64,000 nt of DNA. Origin: Paraburkholderia caffeinitolerans. Its GTDB lineage: Bacteria > Pseudomonadota > Gammaproteobacteria > Burkholderiales > Burkholderiaceae. This document shows, piece after piece, positions 1-9,314 of the stretch. The position numbers and the translations under genes are program-made. The stretch is taken from NCBI RefSeq assembly GCF_902859945.1, contig NZ_CADIKL010000028.1:39531-103530 (forward strand), given 5' to 3'. Each line of letters begins with the position of its first letter. The stretch's first letter is position 1. Under the pieces are notes generated by a model, which was not told where the DNA came from, did no database searches, and was given only the letters and a program-made list of their open reading frames with translations.

Positions 1-1
1 G

Positions 2-916
2 CAGGCGCTCGAGTGCATCGCGCGCTTCGCTGCGCCCTTGCACGCCGAGATCGCGGGCATGGCCGAGGGCGCGAAGATCGACGTGCGCCTGCTTGGTGCG
101 ATCAACGCGCGCACCGAGATTCTCGCGGCGTTGCATGCGCCGTTGCGCGGCGAATGCTCGACGGTCGTGCAGGCCGACGCGCACAGCGCACACGCGGTCG
201 CCGTGCAAACGTGGGACTGGTACGCCGATTTCGCCGATCAATGGTTGACGTGGGAAATTCCTCATGCCGATGGCCATATCACGACCACGGTGACGGAGTT
301 CGGCATCGTCGGCAAGGCAGGCGTGAACGATCGCGGCATCGGCGTGCATTTCAACATCCTGCATCACGAGCGCGATGGCGCGACCATTGGCCTGCCCGTG
401 CACGTGGCCTCGCGCTGGATGCTCGACACTTGTGGCGACGTGAACGAAGCGTTGCAACTGCTGGCTTCGGCCGAGGTGTCCGCGTCGTCGTCGTTGACGG
501 TGATCGCGGCAGCGGACAACAGCAGCACGGCGGTATCGGTCGAACTGCATCCGGGCGGGCCCGGATTCGTGTTTCCCGACGCCAGCGGATTGCTCGTGCA
601 CACCAACCACTTTCTTTCCTCACCAGCGGCGGCGGGCGATACCGAGCCGCGCCAGTACCCCGACACGCTGGTCCGCCACGACCTGCTCACGCGCAGGCTC
701 ACGGGCCGCGCGAAGCTTTCGGCGTTGCAGGTGATCGGCGCGATGAACAGCCATCTCGGCACCACGGGCGCGCTGTGCTGCCACCCCGATCCCGCGCTGC
801 CCGAGAGCGGTCAGTACGCCACCCTCGCCACCATCGTCATCGACGTGGCGCGCGGCACGCTTCGCGCGTTGCGCGGCGGCCCGTGCCATCACGTGCAACT
901 GCTTGCAGCAGCCTGA
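2..916 (+). CDS. C45-family autoproteolytic acyl hydrolase/acyltransferase (5' end outside window)
   Basis: The frame is open from the window edge, so the N-terminus is missing. The protein resembles the C45 peptidase / isopenicillin-N acyltransferase family, Ntn-hydrolases that cleave or transfer amide-linked acyl groups after self-cleavage. The likely autoproteolysis site is the Cys of a GECSTV motif (codon near position 155), which would become the N-terminal nucleophile. The WDWYADF segment and the internal NxxG-type loops fit the family. It stops 32 bases before a VOC gene with a good ribosome binding site, so it is probably the upstream member of the aromatic-catabolism cluster. The substrate is unknown. 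Family members act on acylated amines, which would fit the downstream PuuD-like and aldehyde dehydrogenase genes. Family level is fairly sure; function is inference. Confidence 0.8.
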   Translation, partial: QALECIARFAAPLHAEIAGMAEGAKIDVRLLGAINARTEILAALHAPLRGECSTVVQADAHSAHAVAVQTWDWYADFADQWLTWEIPHADGHITTTVTEFGIVGKAGVNDRGIGVHFNILHHERDGATIGLPVHVASRWMLDTCGDVNEALQLLASAEVSASSSLTVIAAADNSSTAVSVELHPGGPGFVFPDASGLLVHTNHFLSSPAAAGDTEPRQYPDTLVRHDLLTRRLTGRAKLSALQVIGAMNSHLGTTGALCCHPDPALPESGQYATLATIVIDVARGTLRALRGGPCHHVQLLAAA

Positions 917-948
917 TTTCCATTCACACCGACAACAAGGAGTTCGCC

Positions 949-1368
949 ATGCTCAAACTCAAGCGCATCGATAACATGGACATCCTCACGCCCAATGTGC
1001 AGCGTCTCGTCGACTTCTATCACGGCACGCTCGGTCTCGGCTTCTTTCTGCCGTATCAGCCCGAAGAGCATTGGGCCGCCATCGAAATGGGCAACGTGAC
1101 GCTCTATCTCTTCCGTACGGAAGACGCTACGCCCGTCGAGCGCCGCACGGCCGTGAACCTGAGGGACAAACCCGGCTTCGATTCCTTCGCCTTCGAAGTC
1201 GAGAACCTCGACGACGCGATGCGCGTGCTCGACGGCAAGGTCCAATGGGTCACCGATGAGCCGATCGAATGGCAGCACCCGAACGGCACGCATTATCGCT
1301 ATCGCCCGATGTTCGATCCGGACGGCAACATGCTGTACGTGACCGAGCCGCACAAGGTCGCGGCCTGA
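949..1368 (+). CDS. VOC-family (glyoxalase/dioxygenase fold) protein
   Basis: A 139-residue single-module vicinal-oxygen-chelate protein. The start is the ATG at 949, preceded by AAGGAG; the frame is open further upstream but that part is a shadow of the C45 gene. The opening MDILTPNVQRLVDFY and the closing DPDGNMLYVTEP are the usual first and last beta-alpha elements of the fold. The first metal-ligand position, normally His, appears to be Asp in MDILTP, so metal binding may differ. It lies between the C45 gene and an SDR gene in one apparent operon. Roles in such clusters include ring-cleavage dioxygenase, lyase or isomerase. The precise reaction cannot be read from the sequence. Confidence 0.8.
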   Translation: MLKLKRIDNMDILTPNVQRLVDFYHGTLGLGFFLPYQPEEHWAAIEMGNVTLYLFRTEDATPVERRTAVNLRDKPGFDSFAFEVENLDDAMRVLDGKVQWVTDEPIEWQHPNGTHYRYRPMFDPDGNMLYVTEPHKVAA

Positions 1369-1378
1369 GCCCGCGCCG

Positions 1379-2209
1379 ATGGGAGTCATGGATATGAATC
1401 AGGCAATCAGGCGCGCGCCGTCGCGCCAGGCACCCGAAGCCGTGCTCGCGCTGTCGCCCGACGCTGGGCGTCTCACCGGGCGTGTCGCGCTCGTCACGGG
1501 CGGCGGCCGTGGCGCGGGCCGCGCGCATGCACGGCTGCTCGCGCTGCGCGGCGCAGCCGTGGCGATCGTCGACATCGACGCCGATGTCGCGCGTGAGACC
1601 GCTGAAGAAATCGAACGAGCCGGCGGCCGCGCGATCGCGTTGAGCGCCGACATCACGCGCCGCGATCTCGCGGAGCGCGTGATTGGCGAGGCCGCCGAGC
1701 GCTTTGGCGGCATCGACATTCTGGTGCACAACGCGGGGCTCATGTATTCGCTCACCGGCCTCGAAAGCACCGATGACGCCAACTTCGATCAACTGCTGTC
1801 GATCAACGTGCACGCGCCGCTCCACCTCACGCGGGCCGCGCTGCCCTGGCTGCGCAAGAGCCGTGCGCCGCGCGTCATCTTCATCAACTCGCAGTGGGGG
1901 CAGGTGCCCGATGGCCATTCGTATGGCTACATGGTCGCGAAGGCTGCGCAACTCGGCTTGATGAAGACGATGGCGAAGGAGTTCGTGGGCGAAGGCATTC
2001 TCGTGAACGCCGTGACGCCCGGCGCGATTCTCACGCGCATGGTCCCGGACGAATACGTCGAAGGCGAGCAGAAGGCGATCCCGCTCGGCAGGCTCGCGCA
2101 CCCGGAGGAGATCGCCAGCACCGTGGCGTTTCTCGCCTCCGACGAGGCCGCCTTTATCGCCGGCCAGGCGATTCCGGTGAATGGCGGCGCGCTCGTCGTC
2201 GGTATCTGA
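1379..2209 (+). CDS. SDR-family NAD(P)-dependent oxidoreductase
   Basis: A 276-residue classical short-chain dehydrogenase with an extra N-terminal stretch of about 30 residues. The cofactor motif TGGGRGAG is near residues 40-47, followed by an acidic VDID at the end of beta-2, which favours NAD over NADP. The NAG motif (VHNAG), the catalytic Ser in INSQW and the YMVAK (Tyr-x3-Lys) pair are all present, as is the C-terminal VNGGALV. Starts at 1379, 1388 and 1394 are all possible; 1379 gives the longest form. It starts 10 bases after the VOC stop and precedes a Rieske oxygenase, so it probably oxidises a hydroxyl intermediate of the same pathway. The substrate is unknown. Confidence 0.88.
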   Translation: MGVMDMNQAIRRAPSRQAPEAVLALSPDAGRLTGRVALVTGGGRGAGRAHARLLALRGAAVAIVDIDADVARETAEEIERAGGRAIALSADITRRDLAERVIGEAAERFGGIDILVHNAGLMYSLTGLESTDDANFDQLLSINVHAPLHLTRAALPWLRKSRAPRVIFINSQWGQVPDGHSYGYMVAKAAQLGLMKTMAKEFVGEGILVNAVTPGAILTRMVPDEYVEGEQKAIPLGRLAHPEEIASTVAFLASDEAAFIAGQAIPVNGGALVVGI

Positions 2210-2236
2210 ATCCATTATTTAGCATCAGAGGTTTCT

Positions 2237-3271
2237 ATGTCCGCACAATTTCCGCTGCGCTCGCAAGCCGAACTGGCGATGCGCCGCCAATGGTTTCCCG
2301 TCGCCCGTTCCGTCGATCTGGGCACGCCCCAAAGCGCGACGCTGCTCGGCCAGCGCCTCGCCGTGTATCGCACCGAATCGGGCAAGGCCGTCGTGCAGGA
2401 CGCGCGCTGCCCGCATCGCGGCGCGGACTTCGCGCTCGGCAAGGTGCATGGAGAAAACATCGCCTGTCCGTATCACGGCTGGCAGTTTTCGGCGGAGAAC
2501 GGCAAGTGCACGCATGTGCCGTCGCTCGAGGATCAATGCAAGATTCCGCCGCAAGCCGCGATCCGCACCTATCGCACGATCGAGCGCTTCGCGCACGTGT
2601 GGACCGTTCTCGAAGAGCCCGTCACGGACCTTTACGATCCGGCGCGGTGGCGCGAACTCGAACTCGACTGGCTGGCGGCAACGCCGCTCGAATCGCCTAC
2701 GGGCGTCGCTGTCGCGATCGAAAATTTCCGCGACGTGGCGCATTTCCCGTTCGTGCATGAAGTGTCGATGGGGCCGTCGAAGCATGTGGTCGAGCCGCTG
2801 AAGGTGAAGCGCGAGGGGCTGGACATCTGGATGGAGCGCAAGCTCGATGCAGGCGACGGCGACTGGGCAAACGACGGCGACTGCATGATGTTCTATCACT
2901 GCATCGCGCCGGGCATGGCGTCGATTACCTACGACTACGAGAAATTCGGCAAGCGCATCGTGGCCGGCTTCCCGTCGCCCGTCGCGTACGACCAGGTGCG
3001 CATCTTCTGGAGCGTGGGGAACGAGCGCAGCTATCGCGGCGCGAATCTGGAGGAATGCTTGCGGATCGAAGAGATGGTGTATCTGGAGGATATGCCCATC
3101 GCGGCGGGTATCCAGCCGCGCGAAATCGACTGGGATGGCACGTATGTCGAGCATTCGGTGCCGGCCGATCTTTTCACGCTGAATTATCGGCGCGCGTTCC
3201 GCGAGTTCATGGAGCGTGCGAAGCAACCGGCGCCGGCTGTCATGGCGCAAGCGAAGGCGGAGGTGGTATGA
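2237..3271 (+). CDS. Rieske non-heme iron oxygenase, VanA-like (O-demethylase/ring oxygenase component)
   Basis: A 344-residue oxygenase component. The N-terminal Rieske [2Fe-2S] motif is C-x-H-x16-C-x2-H (CPH...CPYHGW, about residues 59-81). The catalytic domain carries the mononuclear iron ligands in the NFRDVAHFPFVHE segment. Size and layout match the VanA/dicamba-demethylase group of two-component oxygenases, which use a VanB-type reductase rather than a separate ferredoxin. Its stop overlaps the start of exactly such a reductase gene (ATGA), so the two form a translationally coupled pair. The substrate is probably an aromatic ether, ester or ring. It cannot be named from sequence alone, and vanillate is only one option. 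Confidence 0.9.
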   Translation: MSAQFPLRSQAELAMRRQWFPVARSVDLGTPQSATLLGQRLAVYRTESGKAVVQDARCPHRGADFALGKVHGENIACPYHGWQFSAENGKCTHVPSLEDQCKIPPQAAIRTYRTIERFAHVWTVLEEPVTDLYDPARWRELELDWLAATPLESPTGVAVAIENFRDVAHFPFVHEVSMGPSKHVVEPLKVKREGLDIWMERKLDAGDGDWANDGDCMMFYHCIAPGMASITYDYEKFGKRIVAGFPSPVAYDQVRIFWSVGNERSYRGANLEECLRIEEMVYLEDMPIAAGIQPREIDWDGTYVEHSVPADLFTLNYRRAFREFMERAKQPAPAVMAQAKAEVV

Positions 3272-4233
3272 ACGCGCGCAACACGGCGTTCGATGTGCGG
3301 ATCACCGGCATGCGCATCGAAGCGGAAGGCGTTATTTCGCTGGAGTTGCAGTCGTCCGACCGCTCGGCGTTGCCCGCGTGGACGGCGGGTTCGCACATCG
3401 ACCTCGTGTTGCCGTCGGGTCTGACGCGTCAGTATTCGCTCTGCGGCGACCCCGGCGACTCCGGCGACAGGCAGTCGTTGCGCATCGCCGTGCTGCTCGA
3501 ACCGAATGGACGCGGCGGCTCGCGGGAAGTGCACGGCCTGCGTCTCGGCCAGCAGGTGCGGATTCGCGGACCGCGCAACGCATTCGAATTGCAGCCTGCG
3601 GATGCCTTTCTGTTCGTCGCGGGCGGCATCGGCATTACGCCGATCTTGCCCATGATTCGCACTGCGCAGCGCGCGAACGCCCGATGGCGTCTGCTGTATG
3701 GCGGTCGCTCGCGGGCTTCGATGGCGTTCGTGCGCGAGCTAGAGCGCCTGGGGGGAGAGCATGTCGAAATTCTGCCTGCGGATGAAACCGGCTTGCTCGA
3801 TCTCGAGCGCATTGTTGCGAGCGCGGCTGAAGGCGCCCAGGTGTATAGCTGCGGTCCTGCTGCGTTGCTCGATGCACTCACTGAACGCTTTGCGGCGGCG
3901 GGGTTGAGCGGGAGTCTGCATATCGAGCGCTTTGGTGCGGCGCCCGCCGCTGCGGTTGGTTCCGCCGAGACGCTGCGCGTGGTTCTTGCGCGTAGTGGCG
4001 CCACCGTCGATGTGCCGCACGATTGCTCGGTCATGCAGGCGCTGCGCAATGCGGGGCATGAAGTGCCGTCGTCGTGCGAGCAGGGCGTTTGCGGGATGTG
4101 TGAGACGCGTGTGCTTGATGGTGTGCCGGATCATCGCGATATGTTGTTGACCGAGGCGGAGCGGCAGCGCGGCAATGTGATGATGGTCTGCGTATCGCGT
4201 GCGTTGACGTCTACCCTCACGCTCGACCTCTAA
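3268..4233 (+). CDS. VanB/PDR-type reductase (FMN, NADH, plant-type 2Fe-2S ferredoxin domain)
   Basis: A 321-residue phthalate-dioxygenase-reductase-type protein. The ATG at 3268 overlaps the oxygenase stop. Domain order is a flavin-binding barrel with RQYSLCG (about residues 55-61), a pyridine-nucleotide domain with VAGGIGITPI, and a C-terminal plant-type ferredoxin with C-x4-C-x2-C (CEQGVCGMC) and a distal Cys in MMVCVSR. It passes electrons from NAD(P)H to the adjoining Rieske oxygenase. All cluster ligands are present, so it should be functional. About 65 bases separate it from the next gene. Confidence 0.92.
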   Translation: MNARNTAFDVRITGMRIEAEGVISLELQSSDRSALPAWTAGSHIDLVLPSGLTRQYSLCGDPGDSGDRQSLRIAVLLEPNGRGGSREVHGLRLGQQVRIRGPRNAFELQPADAFLFVAGGIGITPILPMIRTAQRANARWRLLYGGRSRASMAFVRELERLGGEHVEILPADETGLLDLERIVASAAEGAQVYSCGPAALLDALTERFAAAGLSGSLHIERFGAAPAAAVGSAETLRVVLARSGATVDVPHDCSVMQALRNAGHEVPSSCEQGVCGMCETRVLDGVPDHRDMLLTEAERQRGNVMMVCVSRALTSTLTLDL

Positions 4234-4297
4234 GGGCGTTTCCGGCGCCCACGGCCGAGCTCGTCCAAGCGGATGAAATTCAACTATTAAATTAGTC

Positions 4298-5104
4298 ATG
4301 CAAAGCAATATCATCATCGGAATCACGGCGGATCGCGCAAGGATCGGTTTGCACTGGTCGCACGCGGCGGGAGAGAAATACATCGATCCGATCGTAGACG
4401 GCGCACAGGCCCTCGCTGTCATCCTGCCGGCCCTCGGCGAGCGGCAATCGACGGAAGCGATTCTTGCATCCGTCGATGGCTTGCTGTTCACGGGCAGCTA
4501 CTCGAATGTCGAACCGCATCACTATGGCGGCGCGGCGAGCGCGCCCGGCACCTTGCACGATCCGCAACGCGACGCGACGACACTCCCCTTGATGCAGGCG
4601 GCAGTCGAGCGTGGCGTGCCCGTGCTCGCCATCTGCCGTGGCTTCCAGGAGATGAACGTCGCCTTCGGCGGCACGCTGCATCAGGCCGTCCACGCGGTCC
4701 CCGGCTTGCTCGATCATCGCGAAAGCAAGGCCGATCCGATCGAAACGCAGTATGGCCCCGCGCATCGCGTGCGCATCGAGACAGGGGGCGTATTGCATGC
4801 CTGCAGCGGCATGACGGAGGCCCTCGTCAATTCGCTGCATGGTCAGGGTATCGCGCGGCTGGGCGGCGAACTGAGCGTCGAAGCCGTTGCGTCCGATGGC
4901 CTGATCGAAGCGTTCAGCGTCAAGTCAGCGTCTGCTTTCGCACTTGGCGTGCAGTGGCATCCTGAATGGCAGCACGCGGATAACGCGCTATCGACCGCAA
5001 TTTTTCGTGCGTTCGGCGCGGCGTGCCGCGAAAGGCGGCGTGCGAAAGACACCGCGTTGATGCGTGGCGCGTGCGATGCCGGTGCACAACTCGCCAGCGC
5101 GTGA
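4298..5104 (+). CDS. Class I glutamine amidotransferase-like hydrolase, PuuD family
   Basis: A 268-residue protein of the gamma-glutamyl-gamma-aminobutyrate hydrolase family. The nucleophile elbow AICRGFQEMN carries the catalytic Cys (about residue 110), and the VQWHPEWQ motif near the C-terminus supplies the catalytic His and Glu. PuuD removes the gamma-glutamyl group from glutamylated amines. Here the gene precedes a PuuC-like aldehyde dehydrogenase, so the pair may act on a gamma-glutamylated or other amide intermediate made in this cluster. No glutamate-amine ligase (puuA) is seen, so a standard putrescine route is not supported by this window. Confidence 0.85.
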   Translation: MQSNIIIGITADRARIGLHWSHAAGEKYIDPIVDGAQALAVILPALGERQSTEAILASVDGLLFTGSYSNVEPHHYGGAASAPGTLHDPQRDATTLPLMQAAVERGVPVLAICRGFQEMNVAFGGTLHQAVHAVPGLLDHRESKADPIETQYGPAHRVRIETGGVLHACSGMTEALVNSLHGQGIARLGGELSVEAVASDGLIEAFSVKSASAFALGVQWHPEWQHADNALSTAIFRAFGAACRERRRAKDTALMRGACDAGAQLASA

Positions 5105-5168
5105 ACGCGATGGAACTGCGCGTGCTTCTGCGATTGACAACCGAAACGACACTGGAATGGTTTCTTGC

Positions 5169-6668
5169 ATGGAAACGCAAATCAAGGATCTGAAATACTG
5201 GCAGGCGCGGCGCGCGGCGCTGGCAATCGAAGGGCGCGCATTTATCGACGGCATGTATCGACACGCGCGAAGCCATGAAACGTTCGACTGCGTGAGCCCT
5301 GGCGACGCCACCGTGCTTGCCCGGGTCGAGGCATGCAACGCGGCCGATGTGGACGACGCGGTGTCGGCTGCGCGCCGCGCCTTTGACGCGAACGTCTGGG
5401 CGGGTTTGAACCCGCGCGACCGCAAGGCGACCTTGCTGCGCTGGGCGGCGCTCGTTCGCGAACACGCGGACGAACTGGCGCTGCTCGAAACACTCGATGC
5501 CGGCAAGCCGATTGCCGACACAACGACCGTCGATGTGCCCGGCGCGGCGTATTGCATCGAATGGTTCGCGGAGGCCATCGACAAGTTCGGCGGCGAAGTC
5601 GCGCCGGCCGATCATCACCTCGTGGGGCTCGTCACGCACGAGCCCATTGGCGTCGTCGCCGCCGTGGTGCCGTGGAATTTCCCGCTGCTGATGGCGGCAT
5701 GGAAATTCGCGCCGGCGCTCGCTGCCGGCAACAGCGTCGTGCTGAAGCCTTCGGAGAAGTCGCCGTTGACGGCGATCCGCGTGGCGCAACTGGCGCTCGA
5801 AGCGGGCATTCCAGCGGGCGTATTCAATGTGCTGCCCGGCGGCGGCGAAGCCGGCAAGGCGCTCGCATTGCACGGCGATGTGGACTGTATCGCGTTCACG
5901 GGTTCGACGCAGGTGGGCAAGCAGATCATGCAGTACGCCGGTGCATCGAATCTCAAGCGCGTGTGGCTCGAACTCGGTGGCAAGTCCCCGAACATCGTGT
6001 TGCCCGATTGCCCCGACCTCGACCGCGCGGCGAAGACGGCAGCAGACGCGATCTTCTACAACATGGGCGAGATGTGCACGGCGGGCTCGCGGTTGCTCGT
6101 GCATCGCGACATCAAGGACGCGTTTTTGGACCGGCTGATCGACGCGTCGCGTCGCTATGCGCCGGGCAATCCACTCGACCCCTCGACCGCGATGGGCGCA
6201 ATCATCGATCAAGCCCAGCTCGATCGCGTACTCGGCTATATCGAAGCGGGGCGGCGCGAGGCAACGCTATTGCTTGGCGGCTCGCGCGCGCCCGCGATCG
6301 AAGGCGGTTTCTATATCGAACCGACCATCTTCGACACGAGCCACGGCGACGCGCGGATCGCACGCGAAGAAATCTTCGGGCCGGTGCTGTCCGTCATCAC
6401 GTTCGACACGCTAGACGAGGCCGTGCGGGTGGCGAATGCGAGCGACTATGGGCTCGCCGCCGCTGTCTGGACCGCGGACCTGACCACGGCGCACGAGGTA
6501 TCGCGCAAGCTGCGGGCCGGCACGGTCTGGGTCAACTGCTACGACGAAGGCGGCGACATGAACTTTCCGTTCGGCGGCTACCGGCAGTCGGGCAACGGCC
6601 GGGACAAGTCGTTGCATGCGCTCGAGAAGTACACGGAACTCAAATCCACCCTGATCCGCCTGCGTTAA
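5169..6668 (+). CDS. NAD(P)-dependent aldehyde dehydrogenase, PuuC-like
   Basis: A 499-residue aldehyde dehydrogenase. The start at 5169 (METQIKDL) fits the family length of about 495; the open frame upstream overlaps the amidotransferase gene and is not needed. The catalytic Cys lies in GEMCTAGSR, the general-base Glu in LELGGKSPN, and the PWNFPLL and GSTQVG cofactor motifs are present. The sequence resembles gamma-glutamyl-gamma-aminobutyraldehyde dehydrogenases. Neighbours are the PuuD-like hydrolase upstream and a porin 24 bases downstream, all in one direction. The exact aldehyde is unknown. Confidence 0.9.
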   Translation: METQIKDLKYWQARRAALAIEGRAFIDGMYRHARSHETFDCVSPGDATVLARVEACNAADVDDAVSAARRAFDANVWAGLNPRDRKATLLRWAALVREHADELALLETLDAGKPIADTTTVDVPGAAYCIEWFAEAIDKFGGEVAPADHHLVGLVTHEPIGVVAAVVPWNFPLLMAAWKFAPALAAGNSVVLKPSEKSPLTAIRVAQLALEAGIPAGVFNVLPGGGEAGKALALHGDVDCIAFTGSTQVGKQIMQYAGASNLKRVWLELGGKSPNIVLPDCPDLDRAAKTAADAIFYNMGEMCTAGSRLLVHRDIKDAFLDRLIDASRRYAPGNPLDPSTAMGAIIDQAQLDRVLGYIEAGRREATLLLGGSRAPAIEGGFYIEPTIFDTSHGDARIAREEIFGPVLSVITFDTLDEAVRVANASDYGLAAAVWTADLTTAHEVSRKLRAGTVWVNCYDEGGDMNFPFGGYRQSGNGRDKSLHALEKYTELKSTLIRLR

Positions 6669-6691
6669 TTCAAACCCTGGAGAGAAACGAC

Positions 6692-7828
6692 ATGAATGCC
6701 AAGATCGCTCTGGCAGTGGGACTGCTGTTCGCGTCCGCCGCCGCTCATGCGCAAAGCAGTGTCACGCTGTTCGGCGTGCTGGACGAAGGCCTCAATTTCA
6801 CGAGCAATGCGGGCGGCCACACGGCGTGGCAAACGTCGAGTGTCGACCTGGCGACTAGCCGATGGGGATTGAAGGGCAGCGAGGATCTCGGCGGCGGGTT
6901 GCACGCGATCTTCGACCTCGAAAGCGGCTTCATGCTGGACAACGGCAGCGCTTATTACAGTGGGCGCCTGTTCGGTTATCAGTCGTACGTCGGGTTGCAA
7001 TCCGATACGCTTGGGACAATCACCTTCGGGCGCCAATTCGATTCCGTTACCGATGTCATCGGCCTGATGACGGCGAACGGCAACTGGGGCGGCTACCTGT
7101 TTTCGCATCCGCTCGATAACGACAATACCGATGCCACCTTTCATGCGAACAACGCGATCAAGTTGACAAGCAATGAATACGGCGGCTTTTCGGCCACCGG
7201 GATGTACGGATTCAGCAATCAGGCGGGTGCTTTCGCGAGCAATCGGATGTACAGCGCGGGCCTCAAGTACAGCTACGCGACGTTTACGATCGGCGCCGTT
7301 TATGAAGACCTTTCGAATCCGGGCGCGACTTCGACAGGAGCCGTGGCGTCGGACGATCTGAATTTCGCTGCGTCAAACCAGAAGATCTACGGGATCGGCG
7401 CGAGCTATGGAGCCGGACCGGCGACGCTGAGCGCCGTTTATACGCATGTGAACATGCAGCAGCCGACCTCGTCGGTTTATCTTGGCGATCTGGGGCTGAA
7501 CAACGCGGGCCTGCGTTTCGACAACGTGGAATTTAACGTGAAGTACGACATTCGCCCCGATCTGTTCGTCGGCGGCATGTACACGTACACGATGGCGCAT
7601 CTGAAACGCGACGGCGCCGAAAGCGCGCTGCACTGGAATCAGGTCGGGCTAATGGGCGAATACCTGTTATCGAAGCGCACGGGCATCTATACCCAGGTGG
7701 TGTACCAGAAACTGAGTGGCGGCAATACGGGTACGCCACTCGATACGGCGTTTATTCCCGGCGCCGCAAGCCCGTCGTCGAATTCGCACCAGGTGGTGGC
7801 GCGCATTGGCATGACGCACACTTTCTAA
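6692..7828 (+). CDS. Gram-negative trimeric porin (OmpC-like, Burkholderia type)
   Basis: A 378-residue outer-membrane porin. The start is the ATG at 6692 after GGAGAGAAACGAC. The signal peptide is MNAKIALAVGLLFASAAAHA with cleavage before QSSVTLFG. The first strand SSVTLFGVLDEGLNF and terminal strand ending in HTF (C-terminal Phe) are diagnostic of 16-stranded porins in Burkholderiales. The constriction loop region around PLDNDN is present. Its place at the end of the catabolic cluster suggests it admits the pathway substrate. The gene runs toward the convergent MFS gene with about 41 bases between them. Confidence 0.93.
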   Translation: MNAKIALAVGLLFASAAAHAQSSVTLFGVLDEGLNFTSNAGGHTAWQTSSVDLATSRWGLKGSEDLGGGLHAIFDLESGFMLDNGSAYYSGRLFGYQSYVGLQSDTLGTITFGRQFDSVTDVIGLMTANGNWGGYLFSHPLDNDNTDATFHANNAIKLTSNEYGGFSATGMYGFSNQAGAFASNRMYSAGLKYSYATFTIGAVYEDLSNPGATSTGAVASDDLNFAASNQKIYGIGASYGAGPATLSAVYTHVNMQQPTSSVYLGDLGLNNAGLRFDNVEFNVKYDIRPDLFVGGMYTYTMAHLKRDGAESALHWNQVGLMGEYLLSKRTGIYTQVVYQKLSGGNTGTPLDTAFIPGAASPSSNSHQVVARIGMTHTF

Positions 7829-7869
7829 GGGGGTTTGTCGCGAGTTCATCGTCCCTGTCGCCTCTGCTT

Positions 7870-9201
7870 TCATGACCTCAGCATATTAGACCGTCTTGTT
7901 GCGACAGAACCCGGCGCGGGTACGGCGCACAACAGCATGACCATGCCGGCCGCGAGCAGCAGTGCGATCACCACGAACCCCGCATAGAGGCTGCCGGTCG
8001 ATGCCTTGAGCAAGCCGACGAGCGACGGACTCACCGCGCCGCCCAGCGCGCCAATTGCCGTAATCACGGCAATGCCGCCCGCAGCGGCGCCGCCGTCGAG
8101 CCAGGCCGTTGGTATCGTCCAGAAAATGGTGAGCGTTGCGTAGATACAGATCGATGCGGCCATGAGCAGCACGACGGTGAGCGTCACGCTGTGCGCGGCG
8201 AACGGCAGCAGCAGGAAGCTGGCGGAGACGACGAAGCCGCAGGTTGCCACGTGCCAGCGGCGCTCCATGCGGCGATCGGAGCTGCGGCCGATGAGGGCGA
8301 TGCCGATGGCCGTGCACACCGAGATCGCGCCACTCAGCCAGCCGACGTCGCGCACTTCGTGCACGCCCACCTGGTGCAACAGCGTGGGAATCCAGAAGCC
8401 GATGGCGTTCAGGCCCATGAAGATGCAGAAATAAATGGCCGAGAGCACATAGATGCGCGGATTGCGCAGCACGTCGCGCAGGTGCACGGGCGACGCCGCG
8501 TGGGTGCGGCGGCGCTGGCGGTCCGCTTCGAGCGCGGCCGCCACGTGCTGTTTCTCCTCGTTCGAGAGCCAGCGCGCATCGGCGGGCCGGTTGTCGAGAT
8601 AGAGCATGGCCATCACGCCGAGCGCGATGGCGGGCAAGCCCTCGATCAGGAACAGCCATTGCCAGCCGCGCAGGCCCATGGCGTCGTGCAGATGGCTCAT
8701 GATCGCGCCCGACATGGGACCGCCTATCACGCCCGCGAGCGGCACCGCCATGATGAAGAGGCTCATGATGCGCCCGCGCCGGCTGTCGGGAAACCAGTAG
8801 GTCAGGTAGAGCACGATGCCGGGAAAGAAACCCGCTTCGGCTGCGCCCAGCAAAAAGCGCAGCACGTAGAGCGAGGTGGCGTTGTGCACGAACATCAGCA
8901 GCACGGTCAAGCTGCCCCACAGCACCATGATGCGCAGCAGCGTCTTGCGCACGCCAATGCGCGCGAGCAGCAGGTTGCTCGGCAGCTCGAACACGACATA
9001 GCCGATGAAGAACATGCCCGCCGCGATGCCGAATATCGCGTCGTTGAGCTTCAGATCCTGGAGGAACTGCAGCTTCGCAAAGCCGATGTTGACGCGGTCG
9101 ATGAAGTTGACGACGTAGCAGATGAACAGGAAGGGCACGATACGGCGCGCGATTTTCCTGAAAGTCGCATCGTCGTGCTGCGTGGCTGATGAGTTGTGCA
9201 T
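7870..9201 (-). CDS. MFS transporter, anion:cation symporter (ACS) type
   Basis: A 443-residue membrane protein with about twelve transmembrane helices. The N-terminus (VNFIDRVNIGFAKLQF) is the typical ACS-family first helix with the D-R-x-N motif. The loop motif SRRGRIMSL and the central cytoplasmic loop rich in basic residues (RQRRRTH) separate the two halves. Family substrates are organic anions such as sugar acids, phthalate or hydroxyphenylacetate. It lies 113 bases downstream of a sulfatase gene on the same strand, so uptake of an organic sulfate or phosphonate ester is possible. HpaX-like transport is a second option because of the hpa operon 10 kb away. Confidence 0.88.
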   Translation of the reverse strand: MHNSSATQHDDATFRKIARRIVPFLFICYVVNFIDRVNIGFAKLQFLQDLKLNDAIFGIAAGMFFIGYVVFELPSNLLLARIGVRKTLLRIMVLWGSLTVLLMFVHNATSLYVLRFLLGAAEAGFFPGIVLYLTYWFPDSRRGRIMSLFIMAVPLAGVIGGPMSGAIMSHLHDAMGLRGWQWLFLIEGLPAIALGVMAMLYLDNRPADARWLSNEEKQHVAAALEADRQRRRTHAASPVHLRDVLRNPRIYVLSAIYFCIFMGLNAIGFWIPTLLHQVGVHEVRDVGWLSGAISVCTAIGIALIGRSSDRRMERRWHVATCGFVVSASFLLLPFAAHSVTLTVVLLMAASICIYATLTIFWTIPTAWLDGGAAAGGIAVITAIGALGGAVSPSLVGLLKASTGSLYAGFVVIALLLAAGMVMLLCAVPAPGSVATRRSNMLRS

Positions 9202-9314
9202 CGTGTGTCTCCTCTCGACCCGAGTTCGCGCTTTGGCGCGCGTTCCTCGGGGTCTCCTGCAAAACTCGCCCTTTACCGGGCTTCGTTATCTTCGTGAACG
9301 TCGGGCCGCGGGGC

